From NCBI RefSeq assembly GCF_027322205.1, contig NZ_DAHVHY010000003.1, forward strand, positions 1-64,000: DNA of 64,000 nt, in the 5' to 3' direction. The notes beneath the pieces are model-generated. The model worked only from the letters and a program-made list of their open reading frames with translations. It searched no databases and had not been told where the DNA came from. Positions 42,939 to 52,031 of this stretch are shown here, piece after piece. Source of the DNA: Acidithiobacillus sp. (GTDB taxonomy: Bacteria; Pseudomonadota; Gammaproteobacteria; Acidithiobacillales; Acidithiobacillaceae). The position numbers and the translations under genes were made by a program. Numbering within the stretch: position 1 is the stretch's first letter; each line of letters starts with the position of its first letter.

Positions 42939-43742
42939 TCAGAACATCCCCTGCCGACGCGAGCGCAACCCCAGCCACAAAGGTAAAGGCACCGCGACCA
43001 GAAAGAAAACCCAGAGCAGGGGGTAAACCGCACCCAATCCGATATCCTGCAGATTGACCCAAAGCTTGACCGGAATGCCCTGCGGGAAATACGCCACAAT
43101 GAGCACGATACCGAACTCCCCCATGGCGCGCACCCAAGCCAATGCCACCCCGGCCGTCAGCCCCAGACGCGCCAGAGGCAGCGTCACCAGCCAGAAAGTC
43201 TGCCAGCGGTTACGTCCCAGGGTACGGCTGATCTGCTCCAGTTCTTCAGACACCCCCTCGAAGGCTGCCCGCGCCGCCAACACATAGTAGGGCATGGCCC
43301 CGTAGATCTGTGCCAGCACAAAGGCTGATGCGGTATTGGTCAGGTAGAGTCCTGCCTGACTGAACAAGCCACCCACCGGTGAATAAGGTCCGTAGAAAGA
43401 ACTCAGCAAAATACCCATGGCCAGAGGCGGTGTCAGCAGCGGCAACAACAGCAACGCATCCACCAACCATTTGCCGCGATAATGACAATGCGCCAGCCAC
43501 CAGGCGAGTGGCGTCCCCGCCAGCACCACCAGCATGAGCGCCAGACCGCTATAGAACAGAGAAACCCGAATAGCGCCGAGATCACCGGGAGCGAACTGGA
43601 AATCATGCCAGTCCGTGGCAAAAACCAGTGCAGCAAAGGGCGCCAGCAGAAAAACCAGCACAGCGACCGCCATAAGCGTCGCCAACCAGCGGGCGGGCGG
43701 CTGGCGTGATGCGGCAATCGCTATAGCCGTCGCATCACTCAA
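42939..43742 (-). CDS. modB: Molybdate-type ABC transporter permease (ModB-like)
   Basis: An integral-membrane permease of about 267 residues with six hydrophobic helices. The EAA loop that contacts the ATPase is SEELEQISRTLGRNRWQTFW, followed by LPLARLGLTAG. The start is uncertain: a TTG at 43742 has GGGA upstream and overlaps the stop of a 33-codon frame by 8 bases. A binding-protein gene (modA), normally the first gene of this operon, is not found on either side. Confidence 0.83.
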   Translation of the reverse strand: MSDATAIAIAASRQPPARWLATLMAVAVLVFLLAPFAALVFATDWHDFQFAPGDLGAIRVSLFYSGLALMLVVLAGTPLAWWLAHCHYRGKWLVDALLLLPLLTPPLAMGILLSSFYGPYSPVGGLFSQAGLYLTNTASAFVLAQIYGAMPYYVLAARAAFEGVSEELEQISRTLGRNRWQTFWLVTLPLARLGLTAGVALAWVRAMGEFGIVLIVAYFPQGIPVKLWVNLQDIGLGAVYPLLWVFFLVAVPLPLWLGLRSRRQGMF

Positions 43743-43836
43743 ATGACATTCCCATTTGACCTGCCATGGACAACCTAGCGGATACCGGAACCATATACGG
43801 CACCATAAGCAACACGCTCCATATCCATAGTCGCAT
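43735..43836 (-). CDS. Small signal-peptide-like ORF ahead of modB (33 aa)
   Basis: A short frame with GGAG 7 bases ahead of its ATG. It encodes a basic-plus-hydrophobic N-terminus, MRLWIWSVLLMVPYMVPVSA, resembling a signal peptide with an Ala cleavage site, then a Met-rich tail of 13 residues. It stops inside the presumed modB start. A strong promoter lies 33 bases upstream. It could be a true micropeptide, a coupling leader, or what remains of modA after its body was lost. Confidence 0.45.
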   Translation of the reverse strand: MRLWIWSVLLMVPYMVPVSARLSMAGQMGMSFE

Positions 43837-43868
43837 CGTTGTTCTCCATTGGATATTTCCAAGCTCAA

Positions 43869-43897
43869 TTTATATCGGTGACTACGACAAGGGTCAA
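43869..43897 (-). promoter_or_regulatory. Promoter of the modBC operon
   Basis: On the minus strand TTGACC (43897-43892) is separated by 17 bases from TATAAA (43874-43869). The sequence CGATATAA around the -10 resembles one half of a ModE site, but the second half (AAATATCC) is poor, so ModE control is only suggested. Confidence 0.6.
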
Positions 43898-44009
43898 GCG
43901 AGCCAAGGCGCCATGCAGACATAATCTCCCTCGGGGCATTTTTATGCTAGGCTTACACACATAGCGTCAAAGCGGGACGCCAATCTGCAAACTTTTGATA
44001 GAGTCACAG

Positions 44010-44378
44010 ATGACAAAGAGCATAAAGACCATGCACTGGACCATTCTTATCAAATCCCATCCGGACGCCAGCGGCAACCCCGTTCTCCAAGGCCTGCGCA
44101 TGGCCGCAGCGGCCGTCGCCGATGACATCGTAGTCAGTATATTTCTTACCGAAGAAGCCGCGTCATTGGCGCTACGCTCGGAAGATCTGGGAGAGAAGCA
44201 GCGTGTCCACCACGACCTCATCGCAGAGGTTCAAGAGTTAGGTGCCGAAATTCATGTGATTGGTCTCGAATGGCTGCATGCAGCTGAAAATCGGACCTTA
44301 ATTCCCGGCATAAAAGTGGCAAGCATGAAAACCCTGGTTCGCCAGATGAAACTCTCTGATCAGGTCATCACACTCTAA
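44010..44378 (+). CDS. DsrE-like protein without cysteine
   Basis: A 122-residue protein of the DsrE/DsrF-like fold: an initial strand WTILIKSHPD, then GLRMAAAAVADDIVVSIFLTEEA and a C-terminal MKTLVRQMKLSDQVITL. Members that carry sulfur do so on a conserved Cys; this one has no Cys at all, so it cannot be a persulfide carrier in the usual way. The start at 44010 or at 44031 is possible. It is 3 bases from apaH and probably co-transcribed. Confidence 0.72.
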   Translation: MTKSIKTMHWTILIKSHPDASGNPVLQGLRMAAAAVADDIVVSIFLTEEAASLALRSEDLGEKQRVHHDLIAEVQELGAEIHVIGLEWLHAAENRTLIPGIKVASMKTLVRQMKLSDQVITL

Positions 44379-44381
44379 AAT

Positions 44382-45221
44382 ATGACCGCCATCTATGCCA
44401 TGGGCGACCTGCAAGGTTGCTATGCGCCCTTCAGTTCTCTGCTGGAACAAATCGGCTTTGCACCACAGACAGACCAGCTCTGGCTGGCGGGCGACCTCGT
44501 CAATCGGGGGCCGGACAGCCACGCAGTCATCAACCGGCTTTACACCTGGCACGACCAGGTGCGGATCGTCCTCGGCAACCATGATTTCTACGCACTCGCG
44601 CGCTGGGCGGGCATCACCCCGGCAAAAAAAAGTGACACCCTCGCCCCCTTGCTGGCCGCCCCCCAGGCAGACGAATGGATGGAGTGGTTGCGCAGTGGCT
44701 CGTTGCTGCATACTGATCCACAACTGGGCTGGACCATGGTCCACGCCGCCATCCATCCCGACTGGGACATAGCAACAGCGCGAGGACATGCCGATGCTGT
44801 CGAGGGTGCCTTGCGTGATCGTCACTGGCGGCGTTTCATGAGATCCCTCTGGGCGGCGCCGGCACCCAACCGCTGGCAGGATTGTCGCAACGAGGAGGAG
44901 GCACAGCGCTTCCGGGTCGCAGTGTTCACCCGCGCCCGCTACGTGACCGCCAAAGGCTTTTTTAGCTGGCCCAACACGCCGCCCAAAGACCCTGCCCATG
45001 AGTTTGTGCCCTGGCACCAGCGGTTTTTTGAAAGACAGACTTCTGGTGCCATCATCTGCGGCCACTGGGCCACCCAAGGTCTGCTGGTGCAGCCGCGTTT
45101 GCTGGCATTGGACAGCGGCTGCGTCTGGGGCCGTCAACTCAGTGCCGCGCGAATTGATGGCACAGAACCCGTAATTTATCAAACATCCTGCCCGATATTT
45201 GCGCGACCGGGTAACGGATAA
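44382..45221 (+). CDS. apaH: Bis(5'-nucleosyl)-tetraphosphatase, symmetrical
   Basis: ApaH splits Ap4A into two ADP and also decaps Np4-capped RNA. It is a 279-residue metallophosphatase with the family's GDLQGC, GDLVNRGP and GNHD motifs and a late GHWA/DSGCVWG segment. It follows the DsrE-like gene after 3 bases. Confidence 0.95.
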   Translation: MTAIYAMGDLQGCYAPFSSLLEQIGFAPQTDQLWLAGDLVNRGPDSHAVINRLYTWHDQVRIVLGNHDFYALARWAGITPAKKSDTLAPLLAAPQADEWMEWLRSGSLLHTDPQLGWTMVHAAIHPDWDIATARGHADAVEGALRDRHWRRFMRSLWAAPAPNRWQDCRNEEEAQRFRVAVFTRARYVTAKGFFSWPNTPPKDPAHEFVPWHQRFFERQTSGAIICGHWATQGLLVQPRLLALDSGCVWGRQLSAARIDGTEPVIYQTSCPIFARPGNG

Positions 45222-45286
45222 AAATGACACATGCGGGCTACCCCACTGCGCAGCTTGTGAAACAGCCACCATCAGGAGACCCAGCC

Positions 45287-45796
45287 ATGCACGACACCCC
45301 CTTGTCCCCGGCCGACCTGTGGCGCTTCCCTATGTACCTTTGGACATATGTCATCAGCATTGGCTTCTACCATCTGCTAGCCAAGGTCATTGCCGGACAA
45401 GACTGGGCCATGGGAGACTTGTTGTGGGGAATCGGACGGGCTGAGGCCTGGACACTGTCTCTGCTACCCGCGGCCCTGGCCATAATCCTTGTGGCTTTTT
45501 CGGGCCTGTCAGCGACACCTGGGCATCCCCTGCCACCCGACACCTTCGCCCGACCAGATGTCTGGATCGCCCTGTTAGTCTCTACCCTGATCGGCACCTT
45601 TTTTGGATATGTATTTATGCTCTATGCCGCTTATGGTGCAACACCAAAATCAGCGCTAAAAAGTGCGCTACATATTTTTAGCAATCGTCTGGTCTGGCTC
45701 TTTTTTCCTTACATGGTCACGCTGATCCTGGTGCTCGCCCTGATCATTGCGCCCTCTCTGTCGGGCTCATCCTTGGCCTCATCGGGTTTTTGCTGA
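45287..45796 (+). CDS. Hypothetical membrane protein, 5' part of a probable frameshifted gene
   Basis: This 169-residue membrane protein belongs to no family I recognise. It has hydrophobic helices at about 15-37, 58-78, 90-115 and 130-155 and starts at an ATG with AGGAG seven bases upstream. The last 15 residues in this frame (from about 45752) become Ser-rich and unlike the rest, while the frame one base behind continues as a clean hydrophobic stretch into the next feature. A lost base in the CCC run at 45752-45754 would explain this. Confidence 0.6.
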   Translation: MHDTPLSPADLWRFPMYLWTYVISIGFYHLLAKVIAGQDWAMGDLLWGIGRAEAWTLSLLPAALAIILVAFSGLSATPGHPLPPDTFARPDVWIALLVSTLIGTFFGYVFMLYAAYGATPKSALKSALHIFSNRLVWLFFPYMVTLILVLALIIAPSLSGSSLASSGFC

Positions 45797-45801
45797 AATT
45801 T

Positions 45802-45963
45802 ATGGCGACGCCACTCGTCGCCAAACTCGTAGTAGGGGTAGTATTTCTAGTCATCTTCGTGGTGCTGATGATTGCGATACTGATCTGGGTCTACGGCAGC
45901 CTGATCATTGTCAGCGGCGCACTCGCCGCGCCAGATGGGCAGGAAGGCCGATTGATCACCTGA
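45802..45963 (+). pseudogene. 3' part of the frameshifted membrane-protein gene, or a separate 53-aa membrane peptide
   Basis: Encodes 53 residues from an ATG with a long hydrophobic helix (LVVGVVFLVIFVVLMIAI) and a short polar end. The same frame is open back to about 45751 and reads as hydrophobic residues (SVGLILGLIGFLLKF), fitting the helix run of the preceding gene after a one-base shift. No ribosome-binding site precedes the ATG, which favours the frameshift reading over a separate gene. Confidence 0.5.
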
Positions 45964-46001
45964 TTTGGTCCAAACACCCTTTGCCGGTATCCTGAGTCAC
46001 C

Positions 46002-47813
46002 ATGCCAATCTCCAGCATACAGCAGCCATTAGAAATACTCCGTCATACCTTCGGCTATGATGCCTTCCGGGCGCCACAGGAAGAGGTGATCCAGACCCTG
46101 ATGGCGGCCAAAGATGCGCTGGTGCTCATGCCCACCGGGGGCGGCAAATCCTTGTGCTATCAGATTCCCGCCATCGCCCGGGCAGGCGTCGGCGTGGTGG
46201 TTTCTCCGTTGATAGCGCTCATGGAAGATCAGGTCAATGCCCTGCGTCAGGCCGGCGTAGCGGCTGCCGCCCTGAACTCCAGCGCCAGCCCCGCAGAAGC
46301 GCGTGCCACCGAAGAGGCACTGCTGCAAGGCGCCATTGATCTGCTCTACATCGCCCCGGAGCGCTTACTACAGGAACGCACCCTCGCCCTGCTGCAAAGA
46401 GCCACCATCAATCTCTTCGCCATCGACGAAGCCCATTGCGTATCCCAGTGGGGCCACGACTTTCGCCCGGAATACCTGCAGCTCCGGGTGCTGCATGAGC
46501 GCTTTCCCCAAGTGCCGCGGATCGCCCTTACCGCCACCGCCGACTCGAAAACCCGCCAGGAAATCATCGAGCGACTGGCGTTGCAGAAGGCTGCCGTCTT
46601 TATCCGCTCCTTCGATCGCCCCAATATCCGTTACCACATCAACAGCGGTAGTCAGGGCGCGCGCAACGCCTTGTTACGCTTCATCCGCGACCGCCACGCG
46701 GGCGAGGCGGGCATCGTTTACTGCTTGTCCCGCAAGCGCGTCGAAGAAGTGGCCGAATGGCTGCAAGGTGAGGGACTCGGCGCCCTGCCTTACCACGCTG
46801 GCCTGAGCGCCGACGAGCGGCGCCGCAACCAACAACATTTTCAGCGGGATGAAGGGGTGATCATGGTCGCCACCATCGCCTTCGGTATGGGTATCGATAA
46901 GCCCAATGTCCGGTTCGTCGCCCATCTGAATCTGCCTAAGAGCATTGAGGCCTATTATCAGGAAACCGGCCGCGCCGGCCGCGACGGGCTGCCCGCCGAG
47001 GCCTGGATGCACTATGGCCTGCAGGATGTGGTGCAGTTACGGCAAATGATTCAGCAATCAGAAGCCGACCTGCCGCGCAAGCAGATGGAAGGGCACAAAC
47101 TGGACGCCATGCTCGCCCTTTGCGAAACCACCGACTGCCGACGTCAGACCCTGCTCGGCTACTTTAGCGAACACCTCGCCCTGCCCTGTGGCAATTGCGA
47201 TAATTGTCTGCAGCCCCCTGCCACCTGGGACGCCACCGTCGCTGCCCAGAAAGCCCTTTCTGCCATCCATCGGACCGGTCAGCGCTTCGGGGTGCAATAT
47301 CTGGTCGACGTGCTCCTGGCCCGCGAAGACCCGCGCATCCAGCAATGGGGCCATCACCAGTTGACCGTCTATGGCCTTGGCAAAGAACTCTCCGCTAACG
47401 CTTGGCGAGCCCTTTTTCGCCATCTCTTACTGCGCGGACTGGTGGAAGTCGATGCCGAGGGTCACGGTGGCCTGCGCCTCAGCCCGAGCAGTCGTCCGCT
47501 CCTGCGCGGCGAGGAAAAACTGACGCTGCGCCAGCATGAAAGCACGACACCCAAGCAGCGCGACAAACGCCCGGAAGTCGCACTCCAGGATGCAAATCTT
47601 TGGGAAGCCCTGCGCCAGCACCGCCGCGAACTGGCCTTGGCACAGGGCGTGCCTCCTTACGTCATCTTCCACGACGCCACCCTCATGGAAATGCTGCAAC
47701 GACGCCCCCGCGACCTGGAGGGGCTGGCCACAGTCCCCGGCATCGGCGAACGCAAATTGGCGGCTTACGGGGAGTCCTTCCTGAAGATACTGCATCGTGG
47801 TCCGCGTCCATAA
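46002..47813 (+). CDS. recQ: ATP-dependent DNA helicase RecQ
   Basis: A 3'-5' superfamily 2 helicase of 603 residues used in recombination and fork repair. Walker A is [12 protein letters not shown], motif II is [19 protein letters not shown] (DEAH box plus the RecQ aromatic loop). Zinc cysteines are in CETTDCRR and CGNCDNC. A winged-helix RQC domain and a C-terminal HRDC domain (about 530-600, [14 protein letters not shown]) follow. Complete and typical. Confidence 0.95.
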   Translation: MPISSIQQPLEILRHTFGYDAFRAPQEEVIQTLMAAKDALVLMPTGGGKSLCYQIPAIARAGVGVVVSPLIALMEDQVNALRQAGVAAAALNSSASPAEARATEEALLQGAIDLLYIAPERLLQERTLALLQRATINLFAIDEAHCVSQWGHDFRPEYLQLRVLHERFPQVPRIALTATADSKTRQEIIERLALQKAAVFIRSFDRPNIRYHINSGSQGARNALLRFIRDRHAGEAGIVYCLSRKRVEEVAEWLQGEGLGALPYHAGLSADERRRNQQHFQRDEGVIMVATIAFGMGIDKPNVRFVAHLNLPKSIEAYYQETGRAGRDGLPAEAWMHYGLQDVVQLRQMIQQSEADLPRKQMEGHKLDAMLALCETTDCRRQTLLGYFSEHLALPCGNCDNCLQPPATWDATVAAQKALSAIHRTGQRFGVQYLVDVLLAREDPRIQQWGHHQLTVYGLGKELSANAWRALFRHLLLRGLVEVDAEGHGGLRLSPSSRPLLRGEEKLTLRQHESTTPKQRDKRPEVALQDANLWEALRQHRRELALAQGVPPYVIFHDATLMEMLQRRPRDLEGLATVPGIGERKLAAYGESFLKILHRGPRP

Positions 47814-47900
47814 AGCCTTCCTGCGGAACCCGCACGCCGACGACAACTTGCTCTGCAGCCCGACAGGTCTCATCATAGAGCGATGATCGAGGATAGCCCC

Positions 47901-48215
47901 ATGAACGCACAGAGCTTCGCCGTCACCGTCGAAAATACCCTCAATGATCTGCTGAGCCGAATAGAAGCCAGTGCTCCCGAAGTGGAGAGCGATCTCGTGG
48001 ACAGCGTACTCACTTTACTCCTGCCCGATGATAGTCAGATCATCATCAATCGTCAGGAAGCGGTGCAACAAGTCTGGCTGGCTTGCAGCGATGGTCCGGC
48101 GCGTTTCGCGCAGCAGGATGGCACATGGCGGAATAGCCAGACCGGGGAATCCCTGGAGGATGCAGTCAGCCGCCTGCTGAGCCGGCGGCTCGACCATCCC
48201 GTAACATTGGATTGA
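47901..48215 (+). CDS. cyaY: Frataxin homologue CyaY
   Basis: CyaY binds iron and tunes IscS-driven Fe-S cluster assembly. With the start at 47901 (GAGGATAG upstream) it has 104 residues. The first helix is rich in acidic residues (ASAPEVESDLVD), then strands with QIIINRQEAVQQVWLA and the signature region GPARFAQQDGTWRNSQTGE. An ATG six codons upstream is also in frame. Confidence 0.92.
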   Translation: MNAQSFAVTVENTLNDLLSRIEASAPEVESDLVDSVLTLLLPDDSQIIINRQEAVQQVWLACSDGPARFAQQDGTWRNSQTGESLEDAVSRLLSRRLDHPVTLD

Positions 48216-48219
48216 CCGC

Positions 48220-48672
48220 ATGGCCTACTGGTTGATGAAGACCGAACCGGACGCCTTCTCCTTGCAGGACTTGCAGCAGCGCGGGCAAGAACCCTGGGAC
48301 GGCATCCGCAATTATCAGGCCCGTAATTTCCTACGCAGCATGCAGATAGGGGACGGGGTCTTCATTTATCATTCGCGCGTGCCCGTCCCCGGCATCGTCG
48401 GAACCGCTGAAGTAGTCAGCACCGCGCATCCAGACCCCACCCAGTTCGATCCGCAGAGCAACCATTACGACCCGGCATCCAGCCTCCAGCAACCGCGCTG
48501 GGACCTGGTAGATGTGGCTTACCGCCAGACTTTTGCGCATAACATTGCGCTGGATAGCCTACGTACCATGCCAGAGTTTTTAGACAGCCCACTCATCCGC
48601 AAAGGTAATCGCCTGTCTATCTTGCCGGTCACGGTCAGCCAATGGCATCACGTCCTGCAGTGGGCCGGATAA
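48220..48672 (+). CDS. EVE-domain protein
   Basis: A 150-residue single EVE/PUA-like domain protein, a fold that binds modified bases in DNA or RNA. It starts MAYWLMKTEPDAFS, a hallmark of this group, then WDGIRNYQARNFLRSMQIGD and FIYHS. It begins 4 bases after cyaY. The modified base recognised is not known. Confidence 0.9.
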   Translation: MAYWLMKTEPDAFSLQDLQQRGQEPWDGIRNYQARNFLRSMQIGDGVFIYHSRVPVPGIVGTAEVVSTAHPDPTQFDPQSNHYDPASSLQQPRWDLVDVAYRQTFAHNIALDSLRTMPEFLDSPLIRKGNRLSILPVTVSQWHHVLQWAG

Positions 48673-48680
48673 ACTGACGC

Positions 48681-49373
48681 GTGCCGGAAAACACGACCGG
48701 GCCGACGCTCTACCACCACTGGTCCTCCGTGGAAGGCCAGATGCTGCGCATGGTCCTTGGCGCCAAAGGCCTGCACTGGAACGATCATCCCTGCGCCCTG
48801 CGCGATCAGGAAACCGCTTTTGATCTGGGCTTTGCCGAACTGCCGGTGCTGGTGCATGCAGATGGTCAGGCACAGCAGGGGAAACTCGCTGAACTGGCCG
48901 CCCTGGATGCACGCTATCCGGATACCCCGGCGCTGCACAGCAGTATTCCAGCAGCCGAATGGGAGGCTTTTGTGCAGTGGCGTGCGGGACTGACCGCACT
49001 CGGTGACCGTCTTATTGCCCCAGTCCTGCCCGCCTATGAAGAAATCTGCGGCGATCCCGAAGATATGGAGTTTTACCGGCAGGAATGTGAACGTCGTTTT
49101 CAGCAGTCTATAGAATCCCTCGCCAATGATCGCTATGGCGCCTATCAGCAACTGGAAAACCGCGGACGTCTACGTGAACTCGGCAAAGTACTTGCCAAAC
49201 AGCGCTGTTACACGGGCACCCTGTCGCTGATCGACATCGTCCTAACGGCCGACTTTCACCTGCTGCGCCTGCTCGACGGCGTGACCATACCCCTCGATTT
49301 GCAATATTATTTTCAACGTGTCGCCGAAGCATGTGGTGTTTCCCTCAACGACGGCATGATCCGCTCTCTCTAA
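48681..49373 (+). CDS. Glutathione S-transferase-like protein
   Basis: A thioredoxin-fold plus helical-domain protein of 230 residues resembling the GST superfamily: N-terminal YHHWSSVEGQMLRMVLGAKGL and ELPVLVHADG (cis-Pro), then an all-helical second half ending in LSLIDIVLTADFHLLRLLDG, the N-capping-box region. It lacks an evident catalytic Cys or Tyr at the usual place, so activity is unknown. The start is GTG, 8 bases after the EVE gene. Confidence 0.75.
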   Translation: MPENTTGPTLYHHWSSVEGQMLRMVLGAKGLHWNDHPCALRDQETAFDLGFAELPVLVHADGQAQQGKLAELAALDARYPDTPALHSSIPAAEWEAFVQWRAGLTALGDRLIAPVLPAYEEICGDPEDMEFYRQECERRFQQSIESLANDRYGAYQQLENRGRLRELGKVLAKQRCYTGTLSLIDIVLTADFHLLRLLDGVTIPLDLQYYFQRVAEACGVSLNDGMIRSL

Positions 49374-49387
49374 GCCTGGAGTCCACC

Positions 49388-49732
49388 ATGACCTATCAAG
49401 AACTTGTACAATTTCTCAATCAGCATCTGGGATATCCCTTCCTCGAAGACATGGTCCCGGAGGCAGCACTCCGTGCAGCACAGGAAGACAAACTCGACGA
49501 TGCACTGACCGCTGAAGTGCTCAACGCCCTCTATCAAGGCAACCAGTGTCAATCGGCCAACGACCCAGTGGATCGCGCCCACAGTTTTGATGGTCTTGCC
49601 CGCTTACGTCTGCGTACTCAGGCGGATGACGCGGATCCGCGCCTCTTCCGCAAAGTGCTCAAACTCTCACAGGAGCTCGACAATGCATTTGATCAGGAAT
49701 TGATTCGCCAGCGTGACGCCGCACTCAGGTAA
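49388..49732 (+). CDS. Conserved hypothetical protein (114 aa)
   Basis: A small, acidic, largely helical soluble protein of 114 residues; I do not recognise the family. It starts MTYQELVQFLNQHLG after GGAG and has a CQSANDPVDRAHSFDGLARL segment in the middle. The C-terminus overlaps the convergent lptG end by 8 bases. Its position in the cyaY-EVE-GST run suggests one transcript. Confidence 0.62.
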   Translation: MTYQELVQFLNQHLGYPFLEDMVPEAALRAAQEDKLDDALTAEVLNALYQGNQCQSANDPVDRAHSFDGLARLRLRTQADDADPRLFRKVLKLSQELDNAFDQELIRQRDAALR

Positions 49733-50798
49733 AACGATGCAAAACCCCGGCGATAGCCGCAAAGAGCGCAATCGGTAAGAAAGTAGCGGCTAAAGGGGGT
49801 ATTCCGCCTGAGACGCTGATATATCCCGACATCTCCGTAAGGAAATGAAATCCCAGCCCCAACACTAGTCCCGCCATAACCCGCGCGGCCAGGTTACCGC
49901 CGCGCGGGTTGCGCGTCACAAAAGGTACCGCCAACAAAATCATCACCAGGCCCACCCATGGATAACTCACCCTGCGCCAAAAGGCGAGAGCGACGCGATT
50001 CATACTCAGCGCGCCGCTCTGCAAAGCCTGATAACTTTGCCACAGGGTAGGCAGCGTCATGGTTCGTGTCGGATGAGCAAAGCTACGCAGGGTGGCCGGA
50101 TGGAGCGTCACTGACCACGGCATCTCCGCAACACGCGTCATCCGTATCTGATCTGGCGTAATTTCGAAAAACTGGACATCGTGCAAGCTCCAGTGCCCCT
50201 CTTTGAATGTCGCCTCGCTGGCCGTAGTCATGGCGTCCACCCCCACCATACCCTGGCGTATCCGGGCGAGATGCAGATCCTGCAAAACCTTCCCGCCATC
50301 TCCCACCGCGCCAATCTGGATAATCTGTGCACCGTAGCGCAACCAGAGCCCCTGCGCCCCCATGTTGTGAAATCCCGCACCTGGCGCATCGGTATTGGTC
50401 CACATGGCCTCGGCAGCTGGCGCGGTGACCGGGATCACCCATTCTCCCAGAGCAAACATAAGGCCAGCGCCTAGCACCCCGACCAGCAAGAGCGGCTGTT
50501 CCAGACGCCAGACTGACCACCCCGACATGCGTAAGGCGATCACCTCAGAATGTCCGCTCAGGATACTCATCCAGACCAGCGCACCGAGCAGTAATGCCAG
50601 TGGAATCACATCATAAGCCACATCGGGCAACTGCAAAGCGGCATAGGAAAGCAGCCGCGTCATAGACCAGACTCCATGCCCTGGTCCGGATGATTTGGCA
50701 ACCAACTGGGCGATGTACACCAGCGTCAGAAGCATAACCAGCAAAAGGCTGCTATATAACAGCATACCACGAAACAGCAGCCGGTCGGCGCGCTTCAT
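49725..50798 (-). CDS. lptG: LPS export ABC transporter permease LptG
   Basis: LptG pairs with LptF and two LptB ATPases to lift lipopolysaccharide out of the inner membrane. It is a 357-residue YjgP/YjgQ-family protein: three helices, a periplasmic jellyroll domain (about 115-265), then three helices. FKEGHWSLHDVQFFEI is a family segment. It overlaps lptF by ATGA. lptB is not in the window. Confidence 0.92.
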   Translation of the reverse strand: MKRADRLLFRGMLLYSSLLLVMLLTLVYIAQLVAKSSGPGHGVWSMTRLLSYAALQLPDVAYDVIPLALLLGALVWMSILSGHSEVIALRMSGWSVWRLEQPLLLVGVLGAGLMFALGEWVIPVTAPAAEAMWTNTDAPGAGFHNMGAQGLWLRYGAQIIQIGAVGDGGKVLQDLHLARIRQGMVGVDAMTTASEATFKEGHWSLHDVQFFEITPDQIRMTRVAEMPWSVTLHPATLRSFAHPTRTMTLPTLWQSYQALQSGALSMNRVALAFWRRVSYPWVGLVMILLAVPFVTRNPRGGNLAARVMAGLVLGLGFHFLTEMSGYISVSGGIPPLAATFLPIALFAAIAGVLHRFT

Positions 50799-51916
50799 GA
50801 CGCGCGCCGACCCGACCAGGCAGGGAAAATCGGCAGATCGCGACTACGCCTGAAGAAAGTGTACATGGCCACAGCCAAAATCAGCAGGAGCACCCAAAAT
50901 AATCCGGGGAAAACCGGCATCCTGCCGCTCATCATATGCTCTTTGACATAAATCACGATGTTATTGATAGCCAACAAAAACAGTATACCTACCAGCATGC
51001 CTGCCGCCCGTCCACCACCCCGAGGCTCACTGTAGGCCAACGGAATAGCCAGCAACGCCAATAAAGGTAGCGCCAGCGGCCAGAGCAGGCGCCACTCCAA
51101 CTCGGTTACTGCAAAGCGCCTCTCGGTGCCCCACAGGTGATGCCCAAGCTGAGACAGAGACGCGCTACCCCAGTTGATACCGCCCGGCTGGGCAGTGCTA
51201 GTGACCGGGTTACCCAGCAACACCCGATAACGCGCGAAGGAAAGGACTTTGAATCCATCTTGCCCCGGCTGTCCCAGATAGCGTTGGCCATCCACCAGCA
51301 CCAGGGTCAGAGCGCCGTCCTGACTGGGCTTGATCTCCCCGTAAGCTGCCGTCGCCAAGTCCAGTTGCTTACCCTGGGCAATAGACAAGAATATCTCGCG
51401 GAAACGGTGACTGTTTTTACCCACGGATTGCCCTACATAAATAACCCGACCGCCGGGTAACTTCGTGAAACTGCCGGGCTGCAGCATAGCCTCGGCCGCA
51501 GCATTGGCCAGGCGCACAGATTCGACCTGTAACTGGCGCTGCGCACCAGGCGCCCAGGAAAGAGACAAAATCAGTTCCAGGCAAAAAACACCTGCCGCTA
51601 CTACCGCGACGGACGGCAGCAGCCCTGACAACCCGGTCCCTGTACTGCGAATAGCCACCATCTCATTGGAACGATAGAGATTACTGAACACCAGATAAAC
51701 CGCGAAGAAAAAGGCCAGCGGCAATACCATAACCAACAGCGTAGGTACCGCCAGGCCCAGCAATTGCAGTACAATCGATAATGGCAACTGGCCAGAAGCG
51801 ACTTGCCTCAACAATTGGGTCATCTGGCCGATAGCCAGGATGGCAAACACCACCAGGCCGGTCAGTAGAAAAGAGGTCGTGATATTCCGCACGAGCTGCA
51901 TATGGATGCGCGTCAA
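50795..51916 (-). CDS. lptF: LPS export ABC transporter permease LptF
   Basis: Partner of LptG in the LptB2FG extractor; 373 residues of the same fold, with a periplasmic domain around 115-275 and the segment FREIFLSIAQG. The start is TTG at 51916 with a G-rich binding site upstream; it gives the RxxxxLVR N-terminus expected for the family. An ATG five codons later (51901) is the alternative. It is divergent from pepA with a 115-base shared promoter region. Confidence 0.92.
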   Translation of the reverse strand: MTRIHMQLVRNITTSFLLTGLVVFAILAIGQMTQLLRQVASGQLPLSIVLQLLGLAVPTLLVMVLPLAFFFAVYLVFSNLYRSNEMVAIRSTGTGLSGLLPSVAVVAAGVFCLELILSLSWAPGAQRQLQVESVRLANAAAEAMLQPGSFTKLPGGRVIYVGQSVGKNSHRFREIFLSIAQGKQLDLATAAYGEIKPSQDGALTLVLVDGQRYLGQPGQDGFKVLSFARYRVLLGNPVTSTAQPGGINWGSASLSQLGHHLWGTERRFAVTELEWRLLWPLALPLLALLAIPLAYSEPRGGGRAAGMLVGILFLLAINNIVIYVKEHMMSGRMPVFPGLFWVLLLILAVAMYTFFRRSRDLPIFPAWSGRRAS

Positions 51917-52031
51917 ACGGGCACCCCCCGGAGATTACTCGCAAGACTTGATTCCCGGTGCCCTTGGGGCTTATTTTCCATCTCTAACGTCATCTCGAAT
52001 TCCTCGCCTACAGATTATCAGGAGAACCACC

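Noticed and set aside
43869..43897. ModE operator at the modB promoter
   Set aside because: One half-site (CGATATAA) is present but the opposite half is a poor match; kept only as a remark.
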